DNA of 64,000 nt from Brevundimonas aveniformis DSM 17977 (GTDB taxonomy: Bacteria > Pseudomonadota > Alphaproteobacteria > Caulobacterales > Caulobacteraceae), in the NCBI RefSeq assembly GCF_000428765.1, contig NZ_AUAO01000002.1, positions 124,001 to 188,000 on the forward strand, given 5' to 3'. Of this stretch, positions 29,349-38,753 are shown one piece after another; position 1 is the stretch's first letter, and each line of letters starts with the position of its first letter. A program made the position numbers and the translations under genes. The notes below the pieces were generated by a model, which worked only from the letters and a program-made list of their open reading frames with translations, was not told the origin of the DNA and did no database searches.

Positions 29349-30520
29349 CCCCGCTCGACGCACATGGCCACGCCCATGCCGCCGCCGATGCACAGCGTTG
29401 CCAGGCCCCTTTTCGCGCCGGTACGCTTCATCTCATGCAGCAGGGCGGTCAGGATCCGGGCCCCCGAGGCACCGATAGGGTGGCCGATGGCGATGGCCCC
29501 GCCGTTGACGTTGACCTTGGCGGGGTCGAGGCCCAGCTCCTTGGCCACGCACAGCGATTGCGCCGCAAAGGCCTCGTTGGATTCCACCAGATCCAGGTCC
29601 GCGACGGTCCAGCCGGCCTTGTCCAGCGCCTTCTGCGAGGCCGGGATCGGGCCGGTCCCCATGATCGCCGGATCGACGCCGGCCGTGGCCGACGACACGA
29701 TCCGCGCCAGCGGCGTCAGGCCGCGCTTCTTCGCCTCATCCGCTGACATGACGACCAGGGCGGCGGCCCCGTCATTGATGCCCGACGCATTGGCGGCGGT
29801 GACTGATCCGTCCCTGGTGAACGCGGGGCGCAGACCCGCCATGGCCTCGATCGTCGCCCCGTGGCGGATGTATTCGTCCTGATCCACCACCGTGTCGCCC
29901 TTGCGGCCCTTGATGGTGACCGGCGCGATCTCGTCGGCGAACTTTCCGGCCTTCTGGGCGGCTTCGGCCTTGTTCTGGCTGGCGACGGCGAAGGCGTCCT
30001 GCTCCTCACGGGTGATCTGCCAGCGTTCAGCGATGTTCTCGGCGGTCTGGCCCATGTGGTAGCCGTTGAAGGCGTCCCACAGACCGTCCTTGACCATGGT
30101 ATCGACCAGGCCCAGGTCGCCCATCTTCTGGCCGGCGCGCAGGGCGGCGGAATGGTGGGACTGGCTCATGCTTTCCTGACCGCCGGCGACGACGATGGTG
30201 GCGTCGCCCAGTTCGATCTGCTGCGCTGCCAGAGCCACCGCGCGAAGCCCTGAGCCGCAGATCTGGTTGATGCCCCAGGCCGCTGCGCTTTCGGGCACGC
30301 CTGCACCGATGGCCGCCTGTCGCGCCGGACCCTGACCCTGGCCGGCGGTCAGCACCTGACCCAGGATCACCTCATCGACATCGGCCGCGTTCACGCCCGC
30401 CTGAACCAGCGCCGCCTGGATGGCGACCTCGCCAAGTTTGGAGGCGGGAAGGGTGGACAAGCCACCCATGAAGGATCCCACGGGGGTGCGGGCGGCGGCG
30501 ACGATCACGGCCTGGGTCAT
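29345..30520 (-). CDS. phaA: Acetyl-CoA acetyltransferase PhaA
   Basis: Thiolase that condenses two acetyl-CoA to acetoacetyl-CoA, the first step of PHB synthesis. It is 391 residues long. The nucleophile Cys lies in [13 protein letters not shown], the His in [18 protein letters not shown] and the second Cys in [11 protein letters not shown]. It heads the phaA - peptidase - phaB minus-strand group. Confidence 0.95.
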   Translation of the reverse strand: MTQAVIVAAARTPVGSFMGGLSTLPASKLGEVAIQAALVQAGVNAADVDEVILGQVLTAGQGQGPARQAAIGAGVPESAAAWGINQICGSGLRAVALAAQQIELGDATIVVAGGQESMSQSHHSAALRAGQKMGDLGLVDTMVKDGLWDAFNGYHMGQTAENIAERWQITREEQDAFAVASQNKAEAAQKAGKFADEIAPVTIKGRKGDTVVDQDEYIRHGATIEAMAGLRPAFTRDGSVTAANASGINDGAAALVVMSADEAKKRGLTPLARIVSSATAGVDPAIMGTGPIPASQKALDKAGWTVADLDLVESNEAFAAQSLCVAKELGLDPAKVNVNGGAIAIGHPIGASGARILTALLHEMKRTGAKRGLATLCIGGGMGVAMCVERG

Positions 30521-30676
30521 GGCTTAACTCCTCGGCAAAAGGTTGTTGCGCTTTTGCCTCACGAATCCCGCCCCGTCACCTGGAACGGGGAATTCGGCCT
30601 CGAATTCATCGCCTGTCAGCTTCCATCACCTAGTTTGATGGGAACGGCCATAAGAGCCACGTGTTGGGGTAGTCTC

Positions 30677-31384
30677 ATGTCTAAACCACGCCGCCGTCTT
30701 CTTGATCGTCTGTGCGTCGCCGACGCGCTGGACTTCATCGAACATTATCCGAACCGTGCCGAGCGTCTTGCCGACCTGTGGGTGCATCTGGTGGGGCTGG
30801 GTCTGGCCGGCATCGGCGGTATCGTGCTGGCGGTTCTGTCGGCCTTTGTCGGCGGCCCGGGGATGATCGCGGCCACGGCCATCTATGCGGTCTGTCTGAT
30901 CGCCATGCTTGGCTGTTCGGTGGCCTATAATCTGACGCGGCCCAGCAAGGCCCGGCCGGTCCTGCGGCGCCTCGATGAGGCGGCTATCTTTCTGATGATC
31001 GCCGGCTCCTACACGCCCTTCACCACCCAGAGGTTTGAGGACCCGATCTGGTCCATCGGTTTTACGGCCCTGGTCTGGACCCTGGCCGTCGGCGGGGTGA
31101 TCGCCAAGCTGTTCGCGCCGCGCCTGAATGACGTCTTCTGGAGTGTCGTCTATGTCATTTTCGGCTGGCTGGCCGTTCTGGCGATCCAGCCGATGATCGG
31201 CGGCGTGTCGCCGCTGGCGCTGGGCCTGCTGGTGGCTGGCGGGCTGATCTATACGCTGGGCTGTTTCATATTTGTGCGGCAGGGCCTGCCCTTCCGCCGG
31301 GCCATCTGGCACGGCTTCGTCGTCGCCGGGGCGGGGGCCCATTATGCGGCGGTCATGGTCGGCGTTGTTTTCGCGGCGCAATAA
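30677..31384 (+). CDS. Hemolysin III/PAQR-family membrane protein
   Basis: The start MSKPRRRLLDRL at 30677 gives 235 residues. Seven hydrophobic segments and the family motifs are visible: HYPNRAERLADLWVHLVGL at the N-terminus, FLMIAGSYTPFT in the middle and WHGFVVAGAGAHYAAVM at the end with the conserved histidines. Family members are putative metal-dependent hydrolases or lipid-modifying enzymes; haemolysis is not implied. It is divergent from phaA. Confidence 0.87.
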   Translation: MSKPRRRLLDRLCVADALDFIEHYPNRAERLADLWVHLVGLGLAGIGGIVLAVLSAFVGGPGMIAATAIYAVCLIAMLGCSVAYNLTRPSKARPVLRRLDEAAIFLMIAGSYTPFTTQRFEDPIWSIGFTALVWTLAVGGVIAKLFAPRLNDVFWSVVYVIFGWLAVLAIQPMIGGVSPLALGLLVAGGLIYTLGCFIFVRQGLPFRRAIWHGFVVAGAGAHYAAVMVGVVFAAQ

Positions 31385-31450
31385 CGGGGCTTTGCAGCGT
31401 CTCGCGGTTGCGGGATAATCCCTGCATCGTTCAGGGCACGGGAAAACAGC

Positions 31451-32110
31451 GTGACGGATCAGAACAACGGGGCCGACAAGCCCTCAGGCGAGCGCGTGAT
31501 CATCAAGAAGTACGCGAACCGCCGCCTCTACAATACCTCGACCAGCGCCTATGTGACCCTCGACAGTCTGGCGGCCATGGTGCGCGACGGCATCGACTTC
31601 CAGGTCGTCGACGCCAAGTCCAATGACGACATCACCCGATCGGTGCTGGCCCAGATCATCTTCGAGGAAGAGTCCAAGGGCACCAGCCTCTTGCCAATCC
31701 AGTTCCTGCGTCAGTTGATCGGCTTCTACGGCGACTCGATGCAATCTCTCGTGCCCAGCTACCTGGAGCTGTCGATGAATAGTTTCATCCAGCAGCAGGA
31801 ACAGTTCCGCAAGCAGTTCGCCTCGACCTTCAGCGCGGCCCCCGGTGCGGCCATGTTCGAGGAACAGGTGCGCCAGAACACCGCCATGTTCGAACGGGCA
31901 ATGAAGATGTTCACCCCTTTCGCCTATCCGGGCGCGTCGGCGGCATCGGCTGCGACCCCCGACAAGGCCGAGGCCCCCAAGGCCACGCCCAGCGCCCCTG
32001 CCAACCCCCTGCTCGAGGCCCAGGCCGCGGCCCTGGAACAGATGCGCCGCCAGATGGAGGAAATGCAGGCCCAGCTCAGCCGCATCTCGGGGACCCCACC
32101 CAAGCCATGA
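31451..32110 (+). CDS. phaR: Polyhydroxyalkanoate synthesis repressor PhaR
   Basis: DNA-binding regulator that senses PHB granules and represses phasin genes. From GTG 31451 it has 219 residues. The N-terminal domain VIIKKYANRRLYNTSTSAYV...FQVVDAKSNDDITR is the highly conserved PhaR DNA-binding domain. The C-terminal half is Ala/Gln/Met-rich with a coiled-coil tail (AAALEQMRRQMEEMQAQL). The stop overlaps the next gene as ATGA. Confidence 0.94.
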   Translation: MTDQNNGADKPSGERVIIKKYANRRLYNTSTSAYVTLDSLAAMVRDGIDFQVVDAKSNDDITRSVLAQIIFEEESKGTSLLPIQFLRQLIGFYGDSMQSLVPSYLELSMNSFIQQQEQFRKQFASTFSAAPGAAMFEEQVRQNTAMFERAMKMFTPFAYPGASAASAATPDKAEAPKATPSAPANPLLEAQAAALEQMRRQMEEMQAQLSRISGTPPKP

Positions 32111-32445
32111 CCGATCCCGTTCGGCCGCCGTCCAGCATTCAGGATCGCCGTGAGGGTGAGCGGCGTCGCACGCTGCGTCGGGCCAAGGTCGACAATGACG
32201 GGCGCGATCTGGTGCCGATCGAACCTGTTGAGGATCACGATGTGCCGCCGTCGCCCGCGCCGGGCCGCGACGCCGGACCCTCAGCCTTCGACGCCCAGCT
32301 TCTGGGACAGGATGGGCTCAAGCGCGGACTGAAAGGTGGGCAGGAAGTGCTCGGCAAGGCGCGCTCGACCTACCTCAGTTCCGAATATGCCGGTGCCGGT
32401 GATCGCCGCCCCAAACCCGGTCAGGTCAAGAAAACCGACATCTGA
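32107..32445 (+). CDS. Hypothetical protein coupled to phaR
   Basis: A 112-residue hydrophilic protein rich in Arg, Asp and Pro, with no signal peptide or membrane segment. It begins MTDPVRPPSSIQDRREGERR and ends in a basic KPGQVKKTD tail. Its ATGA overlap with phaR indicates co-translation. The family was not recognised. Confidence 0.65.
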   Translation: MTDPVRPPSSIQDRREGERRRTLRRAKVDNDGRDLVPIEPVEDHDVPPSPAPGRDAGPSAFDAQLLGQDGLKRGLKGGQEVLGKARSTYLSSEYAGAGDRRPKPGQVKKTDI

Positions 32446-32510
32446 GGGCTGGGCGGGCATCTGGCCCGCTCCTTGCTGGAGTGACCCGGTCGTCTTGACC
32501 GGATTGTTCC

Positions 32511-32588
32511 ATGGCCACTGTCCTCACCTTTGTCGCGCGCGCTGTCGATACCCTGGTGGTGGCCCTGATCTTCGTCGCCTTCGGCTAG
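32511..32588 (+). CDS. Possible 25-residue single-span membrane peptide
   Basis: A short frame from ATG 32511 to TAG 32586-32588 encodes a peptide starting MATVLTFVARAV and ending VVALIFVAFG. One hydrophobic helix follows a single basic residue. It has no strong ribosome-binding site. It lies just before a dispersed repeat in an otherwise gene-free 383-nt gap. It may be a real small membrane protein or chance. Confidence 0.3.
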   Translation: MATVLTFVARAVDTLVVALIFVAFG

Positions 32589-32589
32589 A

Positions 32590-32820
32590 TCGAGCCGACA
32601 TTCCGATCGATCATTCGCCTGCGAACAAACACATTCGTCATGGCCGGGCGCGTCCCGGCCACCCATCGCCGCCGCTGTCTGCCGGACGACTGCGGTTGTC
32701 CCCACACCAAGCACGGCCGGATATTCAAGGCGGTGATGGGTTCCCGGCGGGCATACCCCTCGGGCGGGGCCGCGTAAGCGGCGCGCCCCTGGGGCCGGGA
32801 ATGACGGGTCTTTGAAGGTC
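32590..32820 (-). repeat. Dispersed repeat family B, copy 2 (inverted)
   Basis: This is the reverse-complement relative of 2380-2570. Shared blocks include gccgggaatgacgg (near 32794-32807), ccatcac, ggatattcaa, gtcccggccacccat and cgatcattc. The interior (gcatacccctcgggcggggc) is specific to this copy. No gene is seen here; it ends just before the stop of the minus-strand membrane protein. Confidence 0.7.
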
Positions 32821-32828
32821 GATTGAAC

Positions 32829-33260
32829 CTAGATCTGGACGTCGCCGCCGATATCCAGGTCGCGCCGGGCCGTGATGATGGTGACGATGAAGCCGGCCAT
32901 CACATCCAGCAGCACCATGATGGTGATCAGGAAGAAGGTCGAGGTGGCGAACGACGGCAACAGCAGGAACAGCAGAAGGCACAGGACGAACAGCGCCATC
33001 GACAGGGCATGGTTGACGATGGCCACGCGCTGGCTCGAGGTCGATTTCAGCAGCTCAAAGAACAGGAAGATCAGCCCGAAGAAGACCAGCAGATCGCCCA
33101 CCCCCATCGACCAGGTGCCCCCCGACGGCATGTTGACGCTCATCAGGGCGGACTGAAGCACGAAGTTGGGATCGCTTACTGCCGTCCCGGACAGGCTGGT
33201 CAGGGCATAGACGGCATAGATGACCACCGGGATCACCAGAAGCGGAAACGCAGTCAGCAT
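32829..33260 (-). CDS. Small polytopic membrane protein
   Basis: A 143-residue inner-membrane protein with four hydrophobic segments: about residues 3-22, 55-68, 85-105 (LSMALFVLCLLLFLLL) and 109-128. No motif or family was recognised. It lies 91 nt downstream of the glycosyltransferase gene on the same strand and could share its transcript. Confidence 0.65.
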   Translation of the reverse strand: MLTAFPLLVIPVVIYAVYALTSLSGTAVSDPNFVLQSALMSVNMPSGGTWSMGVGDLLVFFGLIFLFFELLKSTSSQRVAIVNHALSMALFVLCLLLFLLLPSFATSTFFLITIMVLLDVMAGFIVTIITARRDLDIGGDVQI

Positions 33261-33351
33261 GGGTCAGCTCCCTCGACCGTTAGGGGGCGAATCATATCGC
33301 CGTTCGCAGGGGTCCGCCAAGCGAAGTCGTGCCTGAGGGGAGTGCGGCCCC

Positions 33352-34071
33352 TCAGACCTCGTTGACCTGACCCGGATTGCGGGCGCGATTGCGCAGCCAC
33401 ATGACGCCGATCATGTCGGACAGCGCCGCCCACAGCCGCCCCAGATTGGTGTATTTCGACCGCCCGGTTTCGCGATGCCGATGGTCCACATTCATGAAGC
33501 GGTTCTGATAGCCTTCGCGGATCACCAGGGCCGGCAGATAGCGGTGGATGTGATCGAAGTAGGGCAGGCGCAGGAACACATCTCGCCGGAAGGCCTTGAG
33601 GCCGCACCCCGTATCGTCGGCGTCATCCTTGAGCAGCCATTTGCGAAAGCCGTTGGCCCATTTGGAGGCCCAGCGTTTGGAGCCGGTATCCTGGCGGTTG
33701 GCCCGCACCCCCCCGACCAGGGCGACCTCGGGCGGGGCGGCGACCAGGGCATCGGCCAGTTTGGGCGCATCGGCGGGCGGGTTCTGGCCATCACCGTCCA
33801 GGGTGACGATGACTGGCGCGCGTGCCGCCATGACACCGGAGCGAACCGCCCGGCTCTGACCCGCATTCTTCGCATGGGTCAGGACCCGCAGCTGCGGAAG
33901 CTCGGCCTGCAAGGCCTCTAGCTCAGCCAGGGTGTTATCCTTGGAGGCGTCATTGACGAAAACCATCTCGAAGTTGCGGCCCTTGAAGGCCTCGGCGATC
34001 TCGCGCGCGAGCGGCCCGGCGGCACCTTCTTCATCATGGACGGGAACGACGACGGAAATCTCTGGAGTCAT
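33352..34071 (-). CDS. Family 2 glycosyltransferase (dolichol-phosphate mannosyltransferase-like)
   Basis: A 239-residue GT-A glycosyltransferase with no clear membrane helix. ISVVVPVHDEEGAAGPL starts the nucleotide-binding fold, FVNDASKDNT follows, and VTLDGDGQNPP supplies the DxD-type metal site. HRYLPALVIREGY and the GRSKYTNLGRLW tail are typical of DPM1/ArnC-like enzymes, which load a sugar on a polyprenyl phosphate. The acceptor is probably undecaprenyl phosphate; this is inferred. Confidence 0.85.
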   Translation of the reverse strand: MTPEISVVVPVHDEEGAAGPLAREIAEAFKGRNFEMVFVNDASKDNTLAELEALQAELPQLRVLTHAKNAGQSRAVRSGVMAARAPVIVTLDGDGQNPPADAPKLADALVAAPPEVALVGGVRANRQDTGSKRWASKWANGFRKWLLKDDADDTGCGLKAFRRDVFLRLPYFDHIHRYLPALVIREGYQNRFMNVDHRHRETGRSKYTNLGRLWAALSDMIGVMWLRNRARNPGQVNEV

Positions 34072-34145
34072 ATGCTCCCCATAGCCCGTTTTTCCGCGCT
34101 TAGGGAGGGCGCGACCTTTCGGATCAAACGCGCTATCTGATCCGT

Positions 34146-37010
34146 ATGAGCGAGCCGAACCCTTCCGCCCCCCTGCGTCTGTGGATGATCGACGCCTCGG
34201 CCTACATCTTTCGGGCCTATCACGCCTTGCCGCCCCTGACGCGCAAGTCCGATGGCCTGCCGGTGGGGGCCATCCAGGGCTACTGCAACATGCTGTGGAA
34301 GCTGCTCAAGGACATGAAGGGCGAGAACGGCCCGACGCATCTGGTGGCCATCTTTGACCACTCCGAGCGGACGTTTCGCAACGACCTCTATGCCGACTAC
34401 AAGGCCAATCGACCTCCGGCCCCGGAAGACCTGGTGCCCCAGTTTCCGTTGGTGCGGACGGCCACCGCCGCCTTCGGCGTGCACGGGGTGGAACAGGCCG
34501 GCTACGAGGCCGATGACCTGATCGCCACCTATGCACGGCTGGCGCGTGAGGCCGGCGGCGAGGCCGTCATCGTCTCATCGGACAAGGATCTGATGCAGCT
34601 GGTCGGCGACGGTGTGACCATGTTCGACCCGATGAAGGACCGGTCGATCGACGTGCCCGAGGTCATCGAAAAGTGGGGCGTCGGCCCTGACCAGATGATC
34701 GACCTGCAGGCCCTGGTCGGCGACAGCGTCGACAATGTGCCCGGCGCCCCCGGGATCGGCCCCAAGACGGCGGCCCAGCTGCTGGGCGAATACGGCGACC
34801 TGGACACCCTGCTGGCCCGCGCCGGCGAGATCAAACAGCCCAAACGCCGCGAAACCCTGATCGACTTTGCCGATCAAATCCGGCTCAGCCGCGAGCTGGT
34901 GCGCCTGGACGACCATGTTCCGGCTCCCGAGCCGATCGCCGATTTCGCCGTCAGGGACCCAAACCCCGACCAGCTCGCCGCCTTCCTCGATGAGATGGAG
35001 TTCCGCTCCTTGAGGAGCCGTGTCGGTGACGGCAAGGTGCCGCCTCCTGCGGCACCCAGCGCCCCGGCCAAAACGCCATCCGCCCCCGTCTCGACCCCGC
35101 GCTATGCGCCCTCTGCCCCGGCGGCCGTCAGCGACCCGCAGGGCTTTGATGTGGACGCCTACGCCTGCGTCCAGACGCCGGAGGCCCTCCAGACCTGGAT
35201 CGACCGGGCGCTGGAGGCCGGGGTGGTGGCGGTCGACACCGAGACCGACGCCCTGTCCTCGACCCATGCCGGCCTGGTCGGGGTCAGCCTGGCGCTGGGA
35301 CCGAACGACGCCTGCTACATCCCGCTGGATCACGATAATCTGCCGCAGCCGGGCGGCGACCTGCTGAGCGGGCCGACCGAAAGCGCCGCCCCGCCGCAAC
35401 AGATCCCGATGGATCAGGCGCTGTCCCGACTGAAACGCCTGCTGGAACACCCCGGCGTGCTCAAGGTCGGCCAGAACCTGAAATACGACCTGGGCGTCCT
35501 GGCGCGGTACGGCATCACGGTCGGGCCGTACGACGACACGATGCTGATCTCCTATGTGCTGGAGGGCGGGATCCACGGCCACGGGATGGACGAGCTGAGC
35601 CGGTTGCACCTGGGGCACGAGCCGATCCCGTTCAAGGCGGTGTGCGGCGCGGGGCAGAAGCAGATCAGCTTCAAACACGTCGAGCTGGCCCCGGCGACGC
35701 GCTATGCGGCCGAGGACGCGGATGTGACGCTGCGCCTGTGGCGCCTGCTGAAACCCCGCCTGCACGAAGAGCGCCTGACCACCGTCTATGAGACGCTGGA
35801 GCGGGGGATGCCCCGCGTCCTGGCCGAGATGGAACAGGCCGGCATCCGCATCGACCCGACCGAGCTGAAACGGCTGTCCAGTGAGTTCGGCCTGGAGATG
35901 GCCCGGCTGGAGGAAAAGGCCGAGCAGCTGGCCGGCCGCCCCTTCAACATCGGCAGCCCCAAACAGCTGGGCGAAATCCTGTTTGGCGACATGGCCCTGC
36001 CCGGCGGCAAGAAGACGGCGTCGGGCCAATGGGAGACGGGCGCGGCGACGCTGGAGACCCTGGCCCTGACCCACGACCTGCCGCGGGTCATTCTGGAATG
36101 GCGCCAGCTGTCGAAACTGAAGGGCACCTATACCGACGCCCTGATCGCCGCCGCCGACCCCGACACCGACCGGGTGCATACCAGCTATCAGCTGGCCGCC
36201 GCCTCGACCGGCCGGCTGGCCTCATCGGACCCGAACCTGCAGAACATCCCGATCCGAACCGAGACGGGCCGCCAGATCCGCCGGGCCTTCATCGCCGCGC
36301 CCGGCCATGTGCTGATCTCGGCCGACTATTCCCAGATCGAGCTGCGCCTTCTGGCCCACATCGGCGACATCCCCGAGCTGAAGGCGGCGTTCGCGGCGGG
36401 CCTCGACATCCATGCCGCCACCGCCTCAGAGATGTTCGGCGTGCCGGTTGAGGGGATGCCAGCCGAGACCCGCCGCCGGGCCAAGGCCATCAACTTCGGC
36501 ATCGTCTATGGCATCTCGGCCTTCGGCCTGGCCAACCAGCTGGGCATCGACCAGTCCGAGGCCGGCGCCTACATCAAGACCTATTTCGAACGCTTCCCCG
36601 GCATCCGCACCTATATGGACCGGACGAAGGAGACGGTGCGCGCGCAAGGCTTCGTGACCACCCTGTTCGGGCGGAGGATCCACATCCCGGCCATCCATTC
36701 CAAATCCGCCGCCGAGCGCCAGTTCGGCGAACGCGCCGCCATCAACGCCCCTATCCAGGGCAGCGCCGCCGACATCATCCGCCGCGCCATGATGCGGATG
36801 CCGGGGGCGTTGGTTCAGGCCGGACTGGAGACGACGATGCTCCTCCAGGTCCACGACGAACTGGTGTTCGAGGCGCCGGACGCGGAGGTGGACCGGGCGC
36901 TGCCGCTGATCCGCCGCGTCATGGAACGGGCGGCGGAACCGGCGGTGGGATTGTCAGTGCCGCTGGAGGTGGAGGCGAAGAGTGCGCTGGATTGGGATGG
37001 GGCGCATTGA
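34146..37010 (+). CDS. polA: DNA polymerase I
   Basis: A 954-residue repair polymerase that removes RNA primers. The N-terminal 5'-3' exonuclease domain (MIDASAYIFRAYHALPPL to about residue 300) precedes a Pro/Ala linker. A DnaQ-like 3'-5' exonuclease follows with VVAVDTETDALSST and YAAEDADVTLRLW, so proofreading residues look present. The polymerase domain has RASSDPNLQNIPI-type sequence, SADYSQIELRLLAHI (motif A), RRRAKAINFGIVYG (motif B) and VHDELVFEAP (motif C). It ends 4 nt from the convergent E1-like gene. Confidence 0.96.
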   Translation: MSEPNPSAPLRLWMIDASAYIFRAYHALPPLTRKSDGLPVGAIQGYCNMLWKLLKDMKGENGPTHLVAIFDHSERTFRNDLYADYKANRPPAPEDLVPQFPLVRTATAAFGVHGVEQAGYEADDLIATYARLAREAGGEAVIVSSDKDLMQLVGDGVTMFDPMKDRSIDVPEVIEKWGVGPDQMIDLQALVGDSVDNVPGAPGIGPKTAAQLLGEYGDLDTLLARAGEIKQPKRRETLIDFADQIRLSRELVRLDDHVPAPEPIADFAVRDPNPDQLAAFLDEMEFRSLRSRVGDGKVPPPAAPSAPAKTPSAPVSTPRYAPSAPAAVSDPQGFDVDAYACVQTPEALQTWIDRALEAGVVAVDTETDALSSTHAGLVGVSLALGPNDACYIPLDHDNLPQPGGDLLSGPTESAAPPQQIPMDQALSRLKRLLEHPGVLKVGQNLKYDLGVLARYGITVGPYDDTMLISYVLEGGIHGHGMDELSRLHLGHEPIPFKAVCGAGQKQISFKHVELAPATRYAAEDADVTLRLWRLLKPRLHEERLTTVYETLERGMPRVLAEMEQAGIRIDPTELKRLSSEFGLEMARLEEKAEQLAGRPFNIGSPKQLGEILFGDMALPGGKKTASGQWETGAATLETLALTHDLPRVILEWRQLSKLKGTYTDALIAAADPDTDRVHTSYQLAAASTGRLASSDPNLQNIPIRTETGRQIRRAFIAAPGHVLISADYSQIELRLLAHIGDIPELKAAFAAGLDIHAATASEMFGVPVEGMPAETRRRAKAINFGIVYGISAFGLANQLGIDQSEAGAYIKTYFERFPGIRTYMDRTKETVRAQGFVTTLFGRRIHIPAIHSKSAAERQFGERAAINAPIQGSAADIIRRAMMRMPGALVQAGLETTMLLQVHDELVFEAPDAEVDRALPLIRRVMERAAEPAVGLSVPLEVEAKSALDWDGAH

Positions 37011-37014
37011 GGCT

Positions 37015-38319
37015 TCAGGCGGCGCTTTTCCGTTTCCTGGCAGCCTCGCAGTCCACCGGGCATTCTCGATCAGCAAGTATCGCGTGGCTGTAATTCCCTT
37101 CGGCGCGCAGTGGAAACGCCACCATTTGTTGCTGTTCGATGGCCTCTCCGGCCAGGTGCCGAAGAAATTGAGCACTGAGGAGGAGCCCACCCCAGAACGA
37201 GACGAACGCGGCGGTCGGAATTGGCCCTTCGGCCTCGGACGCGATGGGATGAAGACAACCCGCGCACGGCAGATCTGGTGTGTGAAACGAGGACATCGCC
37301 ATGAACCCAGCCGTCGCGCCGACGCCCAGCCATTCAGGGACGAGCTTTTGAACGAGCCAGCGCGACGGAATGTCATCTACGCCAACTAGGACAGTGGAAG
37401 GCAGCCGCTCGCTCGCCGCCAGCGCTTTGTCGAACCGTCGCGCCACCGGCGTGATCTGGAGACGGCCGCTGAACCGCGCGAGATCGTCCACCTTCTTGAT
37501 TTCGAGGCGCGACCGGACCAGCAACATGTTCCGATTGAGGTTGCTGAGCGCGCTGTCGTCGTGGTCAAAAACCCGCATGCGTCCCGTCGCTCCTGGCAGA
37601 CGGAGAAGCGCATAGAGCGCCGCATTGGTGAGCGCGCCGCCGCTTATCAGGTCTGTATCGGGCAAGCTAACCACACGCGGCGTGCAGGGCGGTGCAAGTT
37701 CCACGCAGACCGGGTTAGCTGGAGCATGTGCAACATCAAACGCCGCCGGCGCCCTCGCATGCTCACGGAGGCGGCGCATAGACGTTTTGAACGCCTCACC
37801 CGCCGCGAGTGCCGCGGCAGCGAGGCCTCCAAACGGCCAGTCGTCGGCCTGCCAAGCCTTGGCATTGTCGCCCGGCCCCAAAGTGGCGCTCCAGTCGGCG
37901 GCGTTCATTGAGATTGTTTGCCCTGCTTCGACCTGGGGATTGGCCGCGCCGAAGCGCACCACCAAATCCACGCGACCGGCCGGCGGTCCTGCCGTGAAAG
38001 CAATAGTCGGGAGAAGGTCGCGTCCAACCTGAAGCAATCCGTCTACCAGCCGAGTTCCAGCCAGCGGGGGTTGATCTCCGATCAAGGTGGTTTCCGGAGA
38101 CATCAGGTAAACGCGATGACCTGAGCGGGCCATGAGCAGCGCTGCCGTTACGAATGCCGACTGGCCCGAATGGGTCGAGATCGCGTCGGCGTCGGCGGCG
38201 AGAACAACGGAAGTGTCGGTAAGCGCTGAGAGAAGTTGAGCATTCGTGACGTCTGCGCCCAGGGAGTCGCGCATCAGCAAAAGGGTCCGGCTCAGGGCGT
38301 CGGTGAGAAACACGCTCAT
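37015..38319 (-). CDS. E1-like (ThiF-family) activating enzyme with tandem Rossmann regions
   Basis: Predicted to adenylate the ubiquitin-like protein encoded two genes upstream. It is 434 residues. The active adenylation domain is about residues 215-345: LISGGALTNAA (nucleotide loop, 224-234), FDHDDSALSNLNRN (251-264, with the catalytic Asp, Asn and Arg), K275/K276 and VGVDDIPSR (313-320). Residues 36-180 look like a second, degenerate E1-type Rossmann unit (TSVVLAADA..., then PFGGLAAAALAAGEAFK at 162-178). Cysteines are only at 205, 212, 352, 355, 420 and 424; the last four form a probable zinc site. No separate catalytic Cys is visible after the adenylation loop. The start shares one base with the JAB stop (TAATG). 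Confidence 0.82.
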   Translation of the reverse strand: MSVFLTDALSRTLLLMRDSLGADVTNAQLLSALTDTSVVLAADADAISTHSGQSAFVTAALLMARSGHRVYLMSPETTLIGDQPPLAGTRLVDGLLQVGRDLLPTIAFTAGPPAGRVDLVVRFGAANPQVEAGQTISMNAADWSATLGPGDNAKAWQADDWPFGGLAAAALAAGEAFKTSMRRLREHARAPAAFDVAHAPANPVCVELAPPCTPRVVSLPDTDLISGGALTNAALYALLRLPGATGRMRVFDHDDSALSNLNRNMLLVRSRLEIKKVDDLARFSGRLQITPVARRFDKALAASERLPSTVLVGVDDIPSRWLVQKLVPEWLGVGATAGFMAMSSFHTPDLPCAGCLHPIASEAEGPIPTAAFVSFWGGLLLSAQFLRHLAGEAIEQQQMVAFPLRAEGNYSHAILADRECPVDCEAARKRKSAA

Positions 38320-38753
38320 TAGGTCACCTCGAGGTAGTCGGGAATTGCCACTTCGCCCCAGGTGCCGGCGTCATCGATTCGGGCGAGAAAGGCTTGGTCG
38401 AATCCAACGGTGCCAGTTGCGAATCGTGGAATGACGAGGCTGAGGAATCCGGGCTGGTGGACGATGGGGTAGGCGTCGTCCGTGGCCGAGTGATAGGCAG
38501 CGCCGGGGTGCGTGTGAATCTGGACGCGAATACCGAGGCCATCCTTGGCCAGTCGCAGCCAGAGTTGATGAAGCCAAACCGGATCCACCTGGAATCCGAC
38601 CGGTGACGCGCTGTGCTGCGGATGGATCATTTCGGTCACTTTGTCCGGCTCTGACCACGGGCCGAGCCAGAGCGCCTGGCATTCGCTAACTCCGGCACCG
38701 CAGCGCCGGAGTTGCGCGAAAGTCTGATCGACGATCGGGGCGGGAACCTTCAT
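38319..38753 (-). CDS. JAB/JAMM (Mov34/MPN) isopeptidase-like protein
   Basis: A 144-residue protein from ATG 38753, which overlaps the stop of the ubiquitin-like gene as ATGA. The JAMM metal site is visible: E24 (VSECQALWLG), then H80-T-H82-P and S89-A-T-D92. The spacing from the second His to Ser is one residue shorter than in the classical HxHx7SxxD. It is predicted to trim the C-terminal tail of the ubiquitin-like protein and/or remove it from targets. There is no signal peptide, so it is cytosolic. It is translationally coupled to genes on both sides. Confidence 0.82.
   Translation of the reverse strand: MKVPAPIVDQTFAQLRRCGAGVSECQALWLGPWSEPDKVTEMIHPQHSASPVGFQVDPVWLHQLWLRLAKDGLGIRVQIHTHPGAAYHSATDDAYPIVHQPGFLSLVIPRFATGTVGFDQAFLARIDDAGTWGEVAIPDYLEVT

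Noticed and set aside
37015..38319. The E1-like protein as housekeeping ThiF or MoeB
   Set aside because: It is much longer, has an extra Rossmann-like region, and is coupled to a JAB gene and a ubiquitin-like gene rather than to thiamine or molybdopterin genes.
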